In this document: piece by piece, positions 1-8,066 of the stretch
How positions within the stretch are numbered: position 1 is the stretch's first letter
Layout of the letters: the number at the start of each line of letters is the position of its first letter
Origin: an uncultured Marvinbryantia sp.
Lineage (GTDB): Bacteria > Bacillota > Clostridia > Lachnospirales > Lachnospiraceae
Assembly: GCA_934408725.1 (NCBI GenBank)
Contig: CAKRVB010000014.1
Coordinates: 1 to 60,008, forward strand
Length of the DNA stretch: 60,008 nucleotides
Reading direction: 5' to 3'
Notes under the pieces: generated by a model
What the model was told of the DNA's origin: nothing
Seen by the model: only the letters and a program-made list of their open reading frames with translations
Database searches by the model: none
Made by a program: the position numbers and the translations under genes

Positions 1-148
1 GCCGCAGCTGGTCTGAACCTTTCTCATGCCGGATCCCCATCTGCATGTATGTAACAGGTATATTGTCCTGTTTAAAATGGGGCGGATTTAGTTCTTTGAT
101 CCCTCCGGTCTTTTTCAGGACATAAAAAGATTTCCATGCCTTGTCCAT
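1..148 (-). pseudogene. tnpB fragment (IS605 OrfB), internal piece
   Basis: In one minus-strand frame, positions 148 to 1 translate without a stop into a stretch beginning DKAWKSFYVLKKTGGIK and continuing with a Pro-Pro and a YMQMGIRH segment. This resembles the N-terminal half of IS605 OrfB/TnpB, the RNA-guided nuclease-like accessory protein of these elements. It has no start codon of its own and is fused, out of frame, to the tnpA fragment at about 148. It may continue beyond the left edge. The RuvC-like and zinc-finger parts are not in the window. Confidence 0.5.
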
Positions 149-260
149 ATTCTTCGATTTCTGGTTTTAATATCTTCCTCCGGTATTTCACTGACCATAC
201 CATATGGTAGTTGATATTACACACGCAAGTCCTGTAATGTATTAGATTTTCTTTCATCAT
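149..260 (-). pseudogene. truncated IS200/IS605 transposase TnpA
   Basis: About 37 residues from an ATG at 260 or 257 include CNINYHMVWSVKYRRKIL, the conserved N-terminal strand of Y1 HUH transposases of the IS200/IS605 family. Intact TnpA is about 130-150 residues. Here the HUH motif and the catalytic Tyr are missing because the frame passes into tnpB-derived sequence after EIEEY and stops at 72. No good ribosome binding site is visible. This is a dead gene. Confidence 0.65.
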
Positions 261-299
261 ATAGTATAACATAATGAGTAGAAACATGCAGCAAATGTT

Positions 300-313
300 C
301 GAACATATTTTCG
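300..313. promoter_or_regulatory. possible LexA/DinR-like box
   Basis: CGAACATATTTTCG at 300-313 differs at one base from the Gram-positive SOS box pattern CGAACATATGTTCG. It overlaps a perfect 12-bp palindrome ATGTTCGAACAT at 295-306. It lies about 40 bp upstream of the broken tnpA. A chance match is quite possible in AT-rich DNA. Confidence 0.2.
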
Positions 314-465
314 ATTGATTATATGTCAGTTACGGCATTCATATCAAGAGTCGGGAGATTATTATATTATTTTCAATGTGCAGATATGCACAATCCTACG
401 CTTTCATCTCGGTAATTGAATTGCCGAGGATTCCCGCTTATTGTCCTAAATTCCCAGTTCTTTCA

Positions 466-750
466 TCAACTGCCGACGGTAATCCTTCCCTCTGCTATTC
501 CTTTTTCTCTGATTCCCTGGCCTAAATTACACATAGTGTTTAATCCCTCCCTGCTTTTTTCTTCCATGGGTATATGGTATTCTTTTTCCAGTATGCTGAT
601 TTTTTCATCTGCATCCAGCGTATTAGAAAATAATATCCCCAGTAAGCGGTGCAGCGTATTTCCTTCTTTTTGCTCTGACAGTTTCTCGGACAGTCCCAGC
701 ATTATGATATTCGGGATCTCCATCTCTCCCTTCCAGATCTGTTCTCCCAT
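466..750 (-). pseudogene. C-terminal fragment of Rpn-type PD-(D/E)XK nuclease/transposase
   Basis: The 94-residue frame contains LLGILFSNTLDADEKISILE and MEEKSREGLNTMCNLGQGI, typical of the C-terminal part of the Rpn family (recombination-promoting nuclease/putative transposase), which is abundant in Lachnospiraceae. Full proteins are roughly 280-330 residues with a nuclease domain first. That domain is absent, and upstream sequence at 750-815 comes from an unrelated gene (DUF2798). The usual charged EGxAEG tail is also cut short. No function is expected. Confidence 0.6.
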
Positions 751-815
751 CAGTTCCTCATGACAGTTGCCATGATCGCAGTGAAAATCACATCTTCAAA
801 TTTTGTTTTTGGCAT
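750..815 (-). pseudogene. truncated DUF2798 protein, N-terminal 21 residues
   Basis: Starting at an ATG at 815, preceded by a good AGGGAGG site (822-829 on the other strand), the frame reads MPKTKFEDVIFTAIMATVM and stops at 750. This matches the start of small DUF2798 membrane proteins, which usually begin MPKxKF..FxxIMAxxMVY and continue through two or three helices. The reading breaks after the first helix begins, exactly where the Rpn fragment starts. The stop overlaps the ATG of the Rpn frame (ATGA type). I read it as a deletion scar joining two genes. Confidence 0.5.
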
Positions 816-968
816 AAAAAATCCTCCCTATGATAACATAAACTTTTCTGCTTCCAGTGTTGTTCGTTATCATCCGAAGGATGTGCGTTTCCAATTACTA
901 CCCAAATCAAACTTGGTTATCCTAGCATATTTTTTCAAAATTGCAAGCACTTTTTCTTCCTTTTCTGC

Positions 969-974
969 TATAAT
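969..974 (+). promoter_or_regulatory. extended -10 promoter of the two-component pair
   Basis: TGCTATAAT at 966-974 is an extended -10 element about 30 bp upstream of the response regulator start. No -35 at ideal spacing was found, as is common with extended -10 promoters. Confidence 0.5.
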
Positions 975-1006
975 AAAAACAACTTTTTTTAATGGAGATA
1001 CTTACT

Positions 1007-1753
1007 ATGATTTTTGCACTTATTGACGATACCAGCGCAGACCGTCAAAAACTGTATTCCATACTGACCGAATATGCCGCCCATCATTCCGGTGAACTGA
1101 TCCTGCGCTGTTTTTCCAGTGGAGAGGAATTTCTGAAGAACTTCCATCCCTGCCAATACGCTGCCGTATTTCTGGATATTTATATGGGCGGCATGACAGG
1201 ACTGGAAACCGCACAGATTATTCGAAAAACAGATGCGGATCTTCCTCTTGTCTTCATCACATCCAGTTCTGAACACATGGCTGACGCATTCCGGTTCCAT
1301 GCTTATGAATACGTCATCAAACCTTTTGACCGCAGCAGAATCTTTCAGTTAATGGATGATCTGATGAAGCGCACCACAAAAGAAGAGAATCTGCTTTCTT
1401 TTGTGGCAAACAGAGAAACGCATAATATCCCCTATTCCGATATTTTGTTTGTCCGTTCTTCCGATCACTATGCAGAAATTATGACTAAACGGGGGCACAA
1501 TTATATTACCAGAATGAATTTCAGTTCTATATGCGAGCAGTTGTCAACTGATCCACGTTTTCTTCTGATTATTCGCGGGGTTCTGGTAAATATGGACTCT
1601 GTTATCCGCTTTGCAGATCACTCCTGCTATCTGGAAAACGGATTTCAGCTTCCTGCAAATGTGAAAAACTGTAAACAGATTGAGCAGACCTGGAAAAATT
1701 ATATCTTCCAGAAAATACGTTCTGAACACATGCCACAAGGAGGATTGCCATGA
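1007..1753 (+). CDS. LytTR-family response regulator (AgrA/LytR-like)
   Basis: This 248-residue cytoplasmic DNA-binding response regulator has a receiver domain over residues 1-118. It shows the acidic pair DD at 7-8, the phospho-acceptor Asp57 in VFLDIYMGG and the conserved Lys105 in VIKPFD. A LytTR DNA-binding domain occupies about 137-240. I chose the ATG at 1007 rather than the in-frame ATG at 992 because GGAG at 995-998 sits at normal distance from 1007. Its stop overlaps the start of the kinase by 4 bp (ATGA), so the two are translationally coupled. LytTR regulators usually control peptide signalling, bacteriocin or surface functions. The target here is not evident. Confidence 0.9.
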   Translation: MIFALIDDTSADRQKLYSILTEYAAHHSGELILRCFSSGEEFLKNFHPCQYAAVFLDIYMGGMTGLETAQIIRKTDADLPLVFITSSSEHMADAFRFHAYEYVIKPFDRSRIFQLMDDLMKRTTKEENLLSFVANRETHNIPYSDILFVRSSDHYAEIMTKRGHNYITRMNFSSICEQLSTDPRFLLIIRGVLVNMDSVIRFADHSCYLENGFQLPANVKNCKQIEQTWKNYIFQKIRSEHMPQGGLP

Positions 1754-3069
1754 CAATTTCCCGTTTTTGTGCAGAGGTAACATCCTATCTGCCATTCCTG
1801 CCTGCTGCATTTTTATGCTATTTGCCCGTAAAAAATCAGTTAAAATATGAAAGGAAAAAAGTCTTTCTGGTTATTTTTCTGGTCTTTTTTGTTTGCTTTC
1901 CGGTTGTTTCGTATTTTAAATGTCTTTTTTCTCTGAATGACAACTTTTTTACCCTGCCGCTGTTATTTTTGTTTTTCCTGATCTTTCATTCTTCTGTACG
2001 CACCAACTTCAGCCAGTCTCTTGCCGTTTTCGTCTTTATCTGTTCACTTTTGAGTTTTTCTGCGAACTTCACCAATGGTTATGATGCTGTCCGATATCCT
2101 CAGGCAACAGCCTTTGTCGCCCGGCTGGATACAAGTCTTTTCCATTTTGGCATCAGTCTGATCATGTTTTTGTTACTGGCTTATCCATTATCTCATTATG
2201 GCAGCTTCCTGATAGATTCTCTTTCCGCGTCCAATGTCTGGTACACAACTGTCCTGATCTCTGGTACCTTTCTGGGACTGAATATACTCATCATTCCGCA
2301 TAAACATGAGACTTTATATGTAAACCGTATGTTTCTCATTTTTTGGTGTGTACTTGGAATTACGCTTGCCCTGATGCTAATGATTTATGTACTTTTCTAT
2401 TTTATTGCTATTGGTATGTTGGGTTCTGCACGAATTGCCGAGCGCAATCATTTTCTGGAAATGCAGGAATCTCAATATCTTAAACAGTGTAAATACATGG
2501 AAGAGACATCCCGCGTCCGTCATGATTTCCGTCACTCACTCCATACCCTGAAGATGATGTCTGAGGCTAAAGACTATGACTCTCTGGATCATTACCTGGA
2601 CCGGTACCTGAGTGCACTTCCTGTCAACCAGTTTGCTGTTTACTGTAAAAACAATGCCGTAAATGCCCTGATAAATCATCTGGTTCCATCTGCCCGTGAA
2701 GCAGATATCCAAGTCAGTCTGAACTTCGAGCTTCCAGAGCGGCTTCCTGTCACAGATGTGGATCTGTGCAACATTCTTGGTAATATTATGGAAAATGCCA
2801 TAGACGGATGCCGTACCACTTCTCCGGAGAAAAGAAGTATTCAGTTATCTGTCACCAGCCAACACGATGCCTGGCTGTATATTGTCTCCACCAATACTTT
2901 TGATGGCATAACAAAACAAAAAAATGGTCACTATCAGACCATTCGTCCCAATGGTCATGGCATCGGTCTGACTTCCATTCAGATCACTGTAGAAAAATAT
3001 AATGGTATCGCACAGTTTTCCAATGATGATTCAAGATTCTATGTTGATGTCATGATACCTTTAGTGTAA
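1750..3069 (+). CDS. GHKL sensor histidine kinase (AgrC-like)
   Basis: This 439-residue membrane kinase is the partner of the preceding LytTR regulator. The first ~225 residues hold about six hydrophobic segments. A dimerisation/phospho-acceptor helix follows with His258 in SRVRHDFRHSLH. The GHKL ATPase domain shows an N-box NILGNIMENAIDGC (341-354) and a G-box NGHGIGL (401-407). Clear DxGxG and F-boxes of classical kinases are lacking, as is usual for AgrC-type kinases. The start overlaps the regulator stop. No AgrD-like peptide or AgrB-like processing gene lies next to it, so the ligand is unknown. Confidence 0.9.
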   Translation: MTISRFCAEVTSYLPFLPAAFLCYLPVKNQLKYERKKVFLVIFLVFFVCFPVVSYFKCLFSLNDNFFTLPLLFLFFLIFHSSVRTNFSQSLAVFVFICSLLSFSANFTNGYDAVRYPQATAFVARLDTSLFHFGISLIMFLLLAYPLSHYGSFLIDSLSASNVWYTTVLISGTFLGLNILIIPHKHETLYVNRMFLIFWCVLGITLALMLMIYVLFYFIAIGMLGSARIAERNHFLEMQESQYLKQCKYMEETSRVRHDFRHSLHTLKMMSEAKDYDSLDHYLDRYLSALPVNQFAVYCKNNAVNALINHLVPSAREADIQVSLNFELPERLPVTDVDLCNILGNIMENAIDGCRTTSPEKRSIQLSVTSQHDAWLYIVSTNTFDGITKQKNGHYQTIRPNGHGIGLTSIQITVEKYNGIAQFSNDDSRFYVDVMIPLV

Positions 3070-3093
3070 TGTTGTAAACCAATGCAAAAAAGT

Positions 3094-3121
3094 AACCGGA
3101 CATATTCTACATATGCCCGGT
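3094..3121. terminator. bidirectional terminator after the kinase
   Basis: The hairpin ACCGG-CATAT / ATATG-CCGGT lies between the convergent kinase and secreted-protein genes. On the minus strand it is followed by CTTTTTTG, on the plus strand by CTTGTTTTC, so it probably serves both. Confidence 0.7.
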
Positions 3122-3145
3122 CTTGTTTTCTCCTGCTTTCTGTTC

Positions 3146-3727
3146 TTATGATGCAGCTTCTGTATCTTCTTCTGTCTCAGTTTCACTGAAAGATTTGAAA
3201 ATATTTAAGGCAATTGCCTGAGACTCTTCATCTTCTACTGGCCCTACAATTATGCTGTACATATTTCCACTCTCGCCTACAAACGCAATACCGCTTACAT
3301 TCTGTTCCCCGTCAAATCCAACCGTGCTGATGCCATTAATCTCTGCATCAGCCAGACCTGTAAATCCTTCTGATTCCAATGCTGCTTTCACTGCATCCAG
3401 TTCTGCTTTGGTTCCCATCTCTTCTGCTGTATTGCAGGTAATTGCCATAGACATTTTTCCATCCGGACTGTTCAGAGCATATACCATGTTATCAGAATCA
3501 CTGATATCAGCCTCTTCCCAGTCAGTCGGAAGGTACAGATCAAATCCATATTCGAAGGAGATCCATTCTCCGTCATATACATCCGGATCAATCTCTTCAT
3601 AGCTCCATACGATAGGATCTTCGCTCTGTGCTTCAGTCTCAGTTTCTGCTTCTGCAAATACAGGCATTGTACCTCCAAATGCCATCATTCCAGCCACCAT
3701 AAGCGCTAATACTCTTTTTTTCATCAT
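3146..3727 (-). CDS. secreted acidic protein of unknown function
   Basis: This 193-residue protein has a clear signal peptide: MMKKR, a hydrophobic stretch and a likely cleavage after VFAEA near residue 27. The mature part starts and ends with Glu/Thr-rich tails (ETETEAQSE and SETETEEDTEAA) around a compact region of about 120 residues with FEYGFDLYLPTDWEE and SGIAFVGESGNMYSIIVGP. That region suggests a small PsbP/DUF1795-like fold, but this is only an impression from pattern. AGGAG stands 9-10 bp before the start. It is transcribed towards the kinase and separated from it by a shared terminator. A functional link to the two-component system is possible but unproven. Confidence 0.7.
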   Translation of the reverse strand: MMKKRVLALMVAGMMAFGGTMPVFAEAETETEAQSEDPIVWSYEEIDPDVYDGEWISFEYGFDLYLPTDWEEADISDSDNMVYALNSPDGKMSMAITCNTAEEMGTKAELDAVKAALESEGFTGLADAEINGISTVGFDGEQNVSGIAFVGESGNMYSIIVGPVEDEESQAIALNIFKSFSETETEEDTEAAS

Positions 3728-3832
3728 CGTTTCCGACTCCTTTCGCTTTCTTTACCAAATATTTTACATTTTTTTACATTTTTTTCAATAAAAATGACGG
3801 GAATGGAGGCGGAAGTGACATAAGTGGCACAT

Positions 3833-4399
3833 TCATGATCTGCGTCTTCCCAGCTCCCAGAATGCAACTGCACTGGCTGCTGCCTTTAAGATTCCCATTC
3901 CTTCCTGCGGCCATGCCATCTTTTTATCCAGAATCGTCCAGGGAATCTGAAATACAGTTCCCATACTCACACGGATAGTCCGGCGGTACAGCGGATTGCT
4001 GCATCCGGCTGTCAGTATCACCGCATCCATATTCAGTGCTGCCGCAGAGCGAAAAATTGCTCCTACATTCGTCGGATTCACCACTTCTTCCAGAACTGCA
4101 ATTCTTCTGGCATCCCTGCATATCTCCTCTACTGACGGAAGTGGATGCCGATACATGGCGCAGAGCATTCCACGGGTCAGCGCAAAACCAGTCAATCTGG
4201 TCAGCACATCAAATTCCGCCGTATACACTGGCACTTCATGGCACAGTTTCAGAACATCCATCACTTCCTGTGTTCCATTTTCTGGTTCCGCCCGATTCAA
4301 TAACTGATTTTCACTCAGTCTGGCATACGCATCCAGCTCCGGCGAAAAAAAATCTGTTATTTCTATAATATTATTCGTTTTCTTATCTGTTTTTCTCAT
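3833..4399 (-). pseudogene. TrmH/SpoU-family RNA methyltransferase, internally deleted
   Basis: The frame encodes 188 residues with the N-terminal substrate-binding part (EITDFFSPELDAYARL) and SpoU motif 1, NPTNVGAIFRSAA (108-120). Family members of this type are about 260-270 residues. Two segments normally present seem to be missing in frame. About 25-30 residues are gone after residue 42 (NRAEPENG|TQEVMDVL). About 60 are gone after residue 172, where WPQEGMGILK runs straight into AAASAVAFWELG, the last helix of the trefoil knot. The second gap removes motif 2 and most of the SAM-binding knot, so methylation activity is unlikely. The start overlaps the end of the CYTH gene by 17 bp. I judge the deletions from family memory, without an alignment. 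Confidence 0.65.
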
Positions 4400-4973
4400 T
4401 TCCCATACTCTCTGTAATCTGTTTTTGCTTCATTAACATACTCAAATAAGAAGTTCTTGTGGTGTCTTCCATAGAATAATCCAATCTTTGCAATACTTCT
4501 TCCAGTTCTTGCAAGGCTTCTGTTTTTTCTTCTTCCACATCCACCATCTTTTCCAGTTCCAGGTAATCACCCAGATTTTTCACCCTGTCCACACAAGCTG
4601 TGATCTTTTGCATATAAAAATGCTGACGTTCCTTTTCCACTGACGGAACCGGAGTGAATCCAATACTTTCCAGAATCTCTCTTGCAATCTTCGGATCTCC
4701 CACTTCCGTCTCCAGTTCTTTCCTGGTCATGGAGCGTTTGTCTGTCTTAGCCCCCTTAAACGTAATCACAGAAGACTTTTCTCCTGTGGACAGATTCTGG
4801 ATACTGCGAATGCGAAGTGCCTCATCCAGCTTTTCAAAATCATGATGCCTAGATGTATAGTAAATATCCGATTCCGATACCAGGTCTCCCTGTTGGAACC
4901 CAACATCACGCAAACTTTCTATCAGCCTGTTTTTATCACGGATCTTCAATTTGATCTCTACTTCAATACTCAT
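4383..4973 (-). CDS. CYTH-domain protein (class IV adenylate cyclase/triphosphatase-like)
   Basis: This 196-residue protein has the N-terminal ExExK signature (Glu4, Glu6, Lys8 in IEVEIKLKI) that coordinates metal and triphosphate in the CYTH tunnel fold. Alternating charged strands (ITFKGAK, RKELETEV, KERQHFYM, ACVDRV, LEKMVDVEE) complete the barrel. Members include CyaB-type adenylate cyclases and inorganic or thiamine triphosphatases, and the substrate cannot be told from sequence. It follows the rseP terminator and precedes the deleted methyltransferase, with which it overlaps. No strong ribosome binding site is visible. Confidence 0.85.
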   Translation of the reverse strand: MSIEVEIKLKIRDKNRLIESLRDVGFQQGDLVSESDIYYTSRHHDFEKLDEALRIRSIQNLSTGEKSSVITFKGAKTDKRSMTRKELETEVGDPKIAREILESIGFTPVPSVEKERQHFYMQKITACVDRVKNLGDYLELEKMVDVEEEKTEALQELEEVLQRLDYSMEDTTRTSYLSMLMKQKQITESMGNEKNR

Positions 4974-5000
4974 ATCTGTTCTCTTTCCCCATAATTGTTC

Positions 5001-5031
5001 AAAAAACGCCTGTGTGTTTTCACACAGACGC
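5001..5031 (-). terminator. terminator after rseP
   Basis: On the minus strand GCGTCTGTGTG-AAAA-CACACAGGCG is followed by TTTTTT. It closes the pyrH-to-rseP operon. Confidence 0.85.
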
Positions 5032-5043
5032 TTTGTTGGTGTC

Positions 5044-6072
5044 TTACATTAATTTCATCACATCGCTGAACAGAACCACTACCATGAGCACCATCAGTGC
5101 CATCAGTCCAATAAAATGTACCATACCTTCTTTTTCCGGATTGATACGTTTGCCACGGATCAATTCCAGTATCAGGAACACCAGACGGCCTCCATCCAAT
5201 GCCGGCAATGGCAGGAGATTCATGACGCCCAGATTGGCTGACAGAAGGATTGCAATGTTCAGCATATTTACAAACACTGCAAACCAGCTGACCTGGACAC
5301 TCTCTGTGTAAGTTTCTCCGATCATATCTACCACACCAACCGGACCAGACATATCTTTGACACCTACCTGGCCTTTCACCAGCATCTTCAGACTCTGTAA
5401 GGTAATATCAATCCAGTATTTTACTTCATATGCTCCATAAAACAGGGTTTTTCCCACACCGCCTTTGACATATCCACTATTCATAGACAGCCCCAGCAGA
5501 TATCTGCCATCTTCTGTTTCCTGAGGTTCCAGTGTAGTCACATAGGTTTTTCCATCTCTTTCATAAGTGACGGTCACAGTCTCTCCCTGATGGAACGAAA
5601 CGTAATTACTTACTTCCCTGGCAAGCTGGATATGTTTTCCATTCATCTTTGTAATCACATCTCCGGTCTGAATACCAGCTTCCTGTGCCGGGAAACCATC
5701 TGAAGCCTTATACACCACTGCCGGATCATATCCGACGCATCCCGTAATGATCACTGCTGCTACGAATGCCATAATAAAATTGAAAATCGGTCCGGCCGCG
5801 ATCACAGAAATCCTGGCCAGCGCTGACTTGCTGCCAAAAGATCCCTCTTCGCCTGCTGCTTCATCTTCTCCCAGCATCATGCAGGAGCCGCCAAAGGGCA
5901 GCAATTTCCAGGAATATCTGGTGCCATGCCATTCCTTACTAAGAAGTCTTGGTCCCATGCCAAGGGAAAATTCTACCACTGTGATACCATTTGCCTTCGC
6001 CAGTAAAAAATGCCCCAATTCATGAAAAATAATAATCAGACTGAATATGATCAGTGCTATCAGAATGCTCAA
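5044..6072 (-). CDS. rseP: RIP metalloprotease RseP (site-2 protease, M50)
   Basis: This intramembrane zinc protease is about 342 residues long. HELGH at residues 17-21 in the first helix supplies the zinc ligands and catalytic Glu. A PDZ domain lies around residues 105-195, and the second active-site segment LPLPALDGGRLVFLILE lies near residue 290. In Bacillota it cleaves anti-sigma factors and signal peptide remnants. I prefer a TTG start at 6072 with AGGTGG just upstream, beginning (M)SILIALIIF like relatives. An ATG at 6099 would add nine residues but lacks a ribosome binding site. The TTG lies 1 bp past the dxr stop. Genes often found next (ispG, polC) are absent; a terminator follows. 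Confidence 0.92.
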   Translation of the reverse strand: MSILIALIIFSLIIIFHELGHFLLAKANGITVVEFSLGMGPRLLSKEWHGTRYSWKLLPFGGSCMMLGEDEAAGEEGSFGSKSALARISVIAAGPIFNFIMAFVAAVIITGCVGYDPAVVYKASDGFPAQEAGIQTGDVITKMNGKHIQLAREVSNYVSFHQGETVTVTYERDGKTYVTTLEPQETEDGRYLLGLSMNSGYVKGGVGKTLFYGAYEVKYWIDITLQSLKMLVKGQVGVKDMSGPVGVVDMIGETYTESVQVSWFAVFVNMLNIAILLSANLGVMNLLPLPALDGGRLVFLILELIRGKRINPEKEGMVHFIGLMALMVLMVVVLFSDVMKLM

Positions 6073-6073
6073 T

Positions 6074-7216
6074 CTACCACCTGCTCTCAATAAATTCATA
6101 TGTTGCTTTCTCGGTATCGAGAATTTCCTCTATCGTAGGCTGCTGGATGCTCTTATGCTGTTCCATGCTTTCGATAATAATCTGATAAATATCCGTGAAT
6201 CCAATCTCTCTGTGAAGGAACTTACTGACCGCCCGTTCATTTGCCGCATTGAACACCGTCGGCATAGAACCACCCTCTCTGGATGCCTTCAGTGCCAGCG
6301 GCAAGCCGAGGAATGTCTCCATATCCGGTTTTTCAAATGTAATCTGTCCCAGCTTTGCAAAATCCAGTCTTTCTCCTGCCAGATAACGCCGGTCTGGATA
6401 GTACAGGGCATACTGTATCGGCAGCTTCATATCCGGCGTGCCCAGCTGAGCGATCACTGCTCCATCCACGAACTGTACCATGGAATGGATCACACTCTGC
6501 GGCTGTACCACTACTTCAATTTGATCCAGATCTACTCCAAACAGCCACTTAGCTTCCATCACTTCCAAACCTTTGTTCACCAGTGTGGCCGAATCTATCG
6601 TGATTTTCTGTCCCATAGCCCAGTTTGGATGCTTTAGGGCATCTTCCACTTTCACCTGTTCCAGATCTGCTCTTTTTCTTCCACGGAACGGGCCCCCAGA
6701 TGCGGTAATCAGCAGTTTGTCAATCTGACCATGCTGTTCTCCGTTCAGAGACTGGAAAATAGCACTATGTTCGCTGTCCACTGGAAGGATCTTTACTCCA
6801 TGCTCTTTTGCCAGTGGCATAATAATATGCCCTGCCGTAACCAGAGTCTCCTTATTGGCAAGAGCAATGTCCTTTCCTGCTTTAATTGCTTCTACTGTCG
6901 GACGAATGCCGATCATCCCAACGATAGCCGTTACCAGTACTTCCACCTCCGGCAATGTAGAGATCTCAATCAGACCATCCATACCTGTGACGATCTTCAC
7001 ATCCAAATCACTGATGGCTGTCTTTAAGTCTCTGGCTGCCTCTTCTTCCCATACTGCAACTACCCGCGGTGAGAACTCACGGATCTGCTTCTCCAGAAGC
7101 TTTATATTACGTCCTGCTGCCAAGGCGGCTATCTTTAAATCTCCATTAGCTCTGGCCACTTCCAGAGTCTGTGTTCCTATCGACCCGGTCGAGCCGAGTA
7201 CTGCGATTGTCTTCAT
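6074..7216 (-). CDS. dxr: 1-deoxy-D-xylulose 5-phosphate reductoisomerase
   Basis: This 380-residue cytoplasmic enzyme converts DXP to MEP with NADPH, the committed step of the MEP isoprenoid pathway. The NADPH-binding GSTGSIG is at residues 8-14. ALANKETLVTAG, the metal/substrate segment VDSEHSAIFQ, SGGPFRG and HPNWAMGQKITIDSATLVNKGLE follow in the usual order, so the protein looks complete. It sits between cdsA and rseP in the standard isoprenoid/lipid operon, and its product feeds the isoprenoid chain made by UppS. Confidence 0.97.
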   Translation of the reverse strand: MKTIAVLGSTGSIGTQTLEVARANGDLKIAALAAGRNIKLLEKQIREFSPRVVAVWEEEAARDLKTAISDLDVKIVTGMDGLIEISTLPEVEVLVTAIVGMIGIRPTVEAIKAGKDIALANKETLVTAGHIIMPLAKEHGVKILPVDSEHSAIFQSLNGEQHGQIDKLLITASGGPFRGRKRADLEQVKVEDALKHPNWAMGQKITIDSATLVNKGLEVMEAKWLFGVDLDQIEVVVQPQSVIHSMVQFVDGAVIAQLGTPDMKLPIQYALYYPDRRYLAGERLDFAKLGQITFEKPDMETFLGLPLALKASREGGSMPTVFNAANERAVSKFLHREIGFTDIYQIIIESMEQHKSIQQPTIEEILDTEKATYEFIESRW

Positions 7217-7255
7217 AATTTTTACCTCTTTATCATCTCATAAACCTGTGTTTTT

Positions 7256-8065
7256 TTAATGAATAAATGTACTTGCCAGGAAATAAATAATCGGTGCTGT
7301 AAAGATTACACTGTCGAAACGATCCAGTATTCCACCATGCCCTGGAATCAGGGTTCCATAATCCTTGATCTCATGATTTCTCTTAATCGCTGATGCCGCC
7401 AGGTCACCTACCATAGAAATCAATGCTCCCACAGCACAGATTACCGCATACATCACTACCTGATTCTCTGCCTGCAGATATTTTCCAACTACAGCCGCAT
7501 AGATTGCACCCAGCAGAGCAGCTCCCACTACTCCTCCGACAGCTCCTTCTACTGATTTTTTCGGACTCAGAATCGGCGACATCTTATGCTTTCCAATCAA
7601 CATACCTACACAGTAAGCACAGGTATCACACCCCCAGGAGCACAGGAAAATCAGCCACACCAGATACGCTCCGTCTGGCAGATTCCTTGTCTGATAAATG
7701 TAGGACAACATCACACTGACATAAACTACTCCAAAAAATGCTCCCATGACCTGCTCGCTGTGATATTTTGGAAATGTAAATACATACACAAATAAAAATG
7801 CAACCAGAATAAAAATCAACAGCATGGTGCTATAACTTTCCAGTTTCAAAAGAAGCATTCCATAGTAAAAAAACGTTGCCAGATAACCGGTTACCGCCAG
7901 TCCCTTTGTATCTTTTTTCTGGATCTGCGCAGCACGGTACAGTTCTCCCAATCCGATCAGAGAAATCGCCAGCAACGTTCCGAATAACACATAGCCTCCG
8001 GAAATGATTGTCAGTAATGCCAGGGCAACCAGAATGATTCCACTTCGAAGTCTTACTCCAAACAT
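7256..8065 (-). CDS. cdsA: phosphatidate cytidylyltransferase CdsA
   Basis: This 269-residue integral membrane enzyme makes CDP-diacylglycerol from phosphatidic acid and CTP, the branch point of phospholipid synthesis. About eight hydrophobic segments are visible. The C-terminal CdsA signature is present as KDYGTLIPGHGGILDRFDSVIF, carrying the catalytic acidic residues. The start lies 1 bp beyond the uppS stop, so the two genes are tightly coupled. Confidence 0.95.
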   Translation of the reverse strand: MFGVRLRSGIILVALALLTIISGGYVLFGTLLAISLIGLGELYRAAQIQKKDTKGLAVTGYLATFFYYGMLLLKLESYSTMLLIFILVAFLFVYVFTFPKYHSEQVMGAFFGVVYVSVMLSYIYQTRNLPDGAYLVWLIFLCSWGCDTCAYCVGMLIGKHKMSPILSPKKSVEGAVGGVVGAALLGAIYAAVVGKYLQAENQVVMYAVICAVGALISMVGDLAASAIKRNHEIKDYGTLIPGHGGILDRFDSVIFTAPIIYFLASTFIH

Positions 8066-8066
8066 A

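Larger units (their letters stand above)
1..430 (-). mobile_element. IS200/IS605-type element remnant
   Basis: The start of the window holds a decayed IS605-like element read on the minus strand. It contains the 5' part of a tnpA (Y1 transposase) joined to an internal piece of a tnpB. A hairpin, CTCGGTAATT/AATTGCCGAG at 408-428, lies upstream of tnpA. It could be the subterminal left-end hairpin that TnpA recognises in this family, but that is inference. The element runs off the left edge, so its right end cannot be judged. No terminal inverted repeats are expected for this family. Confidence 0.6.
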
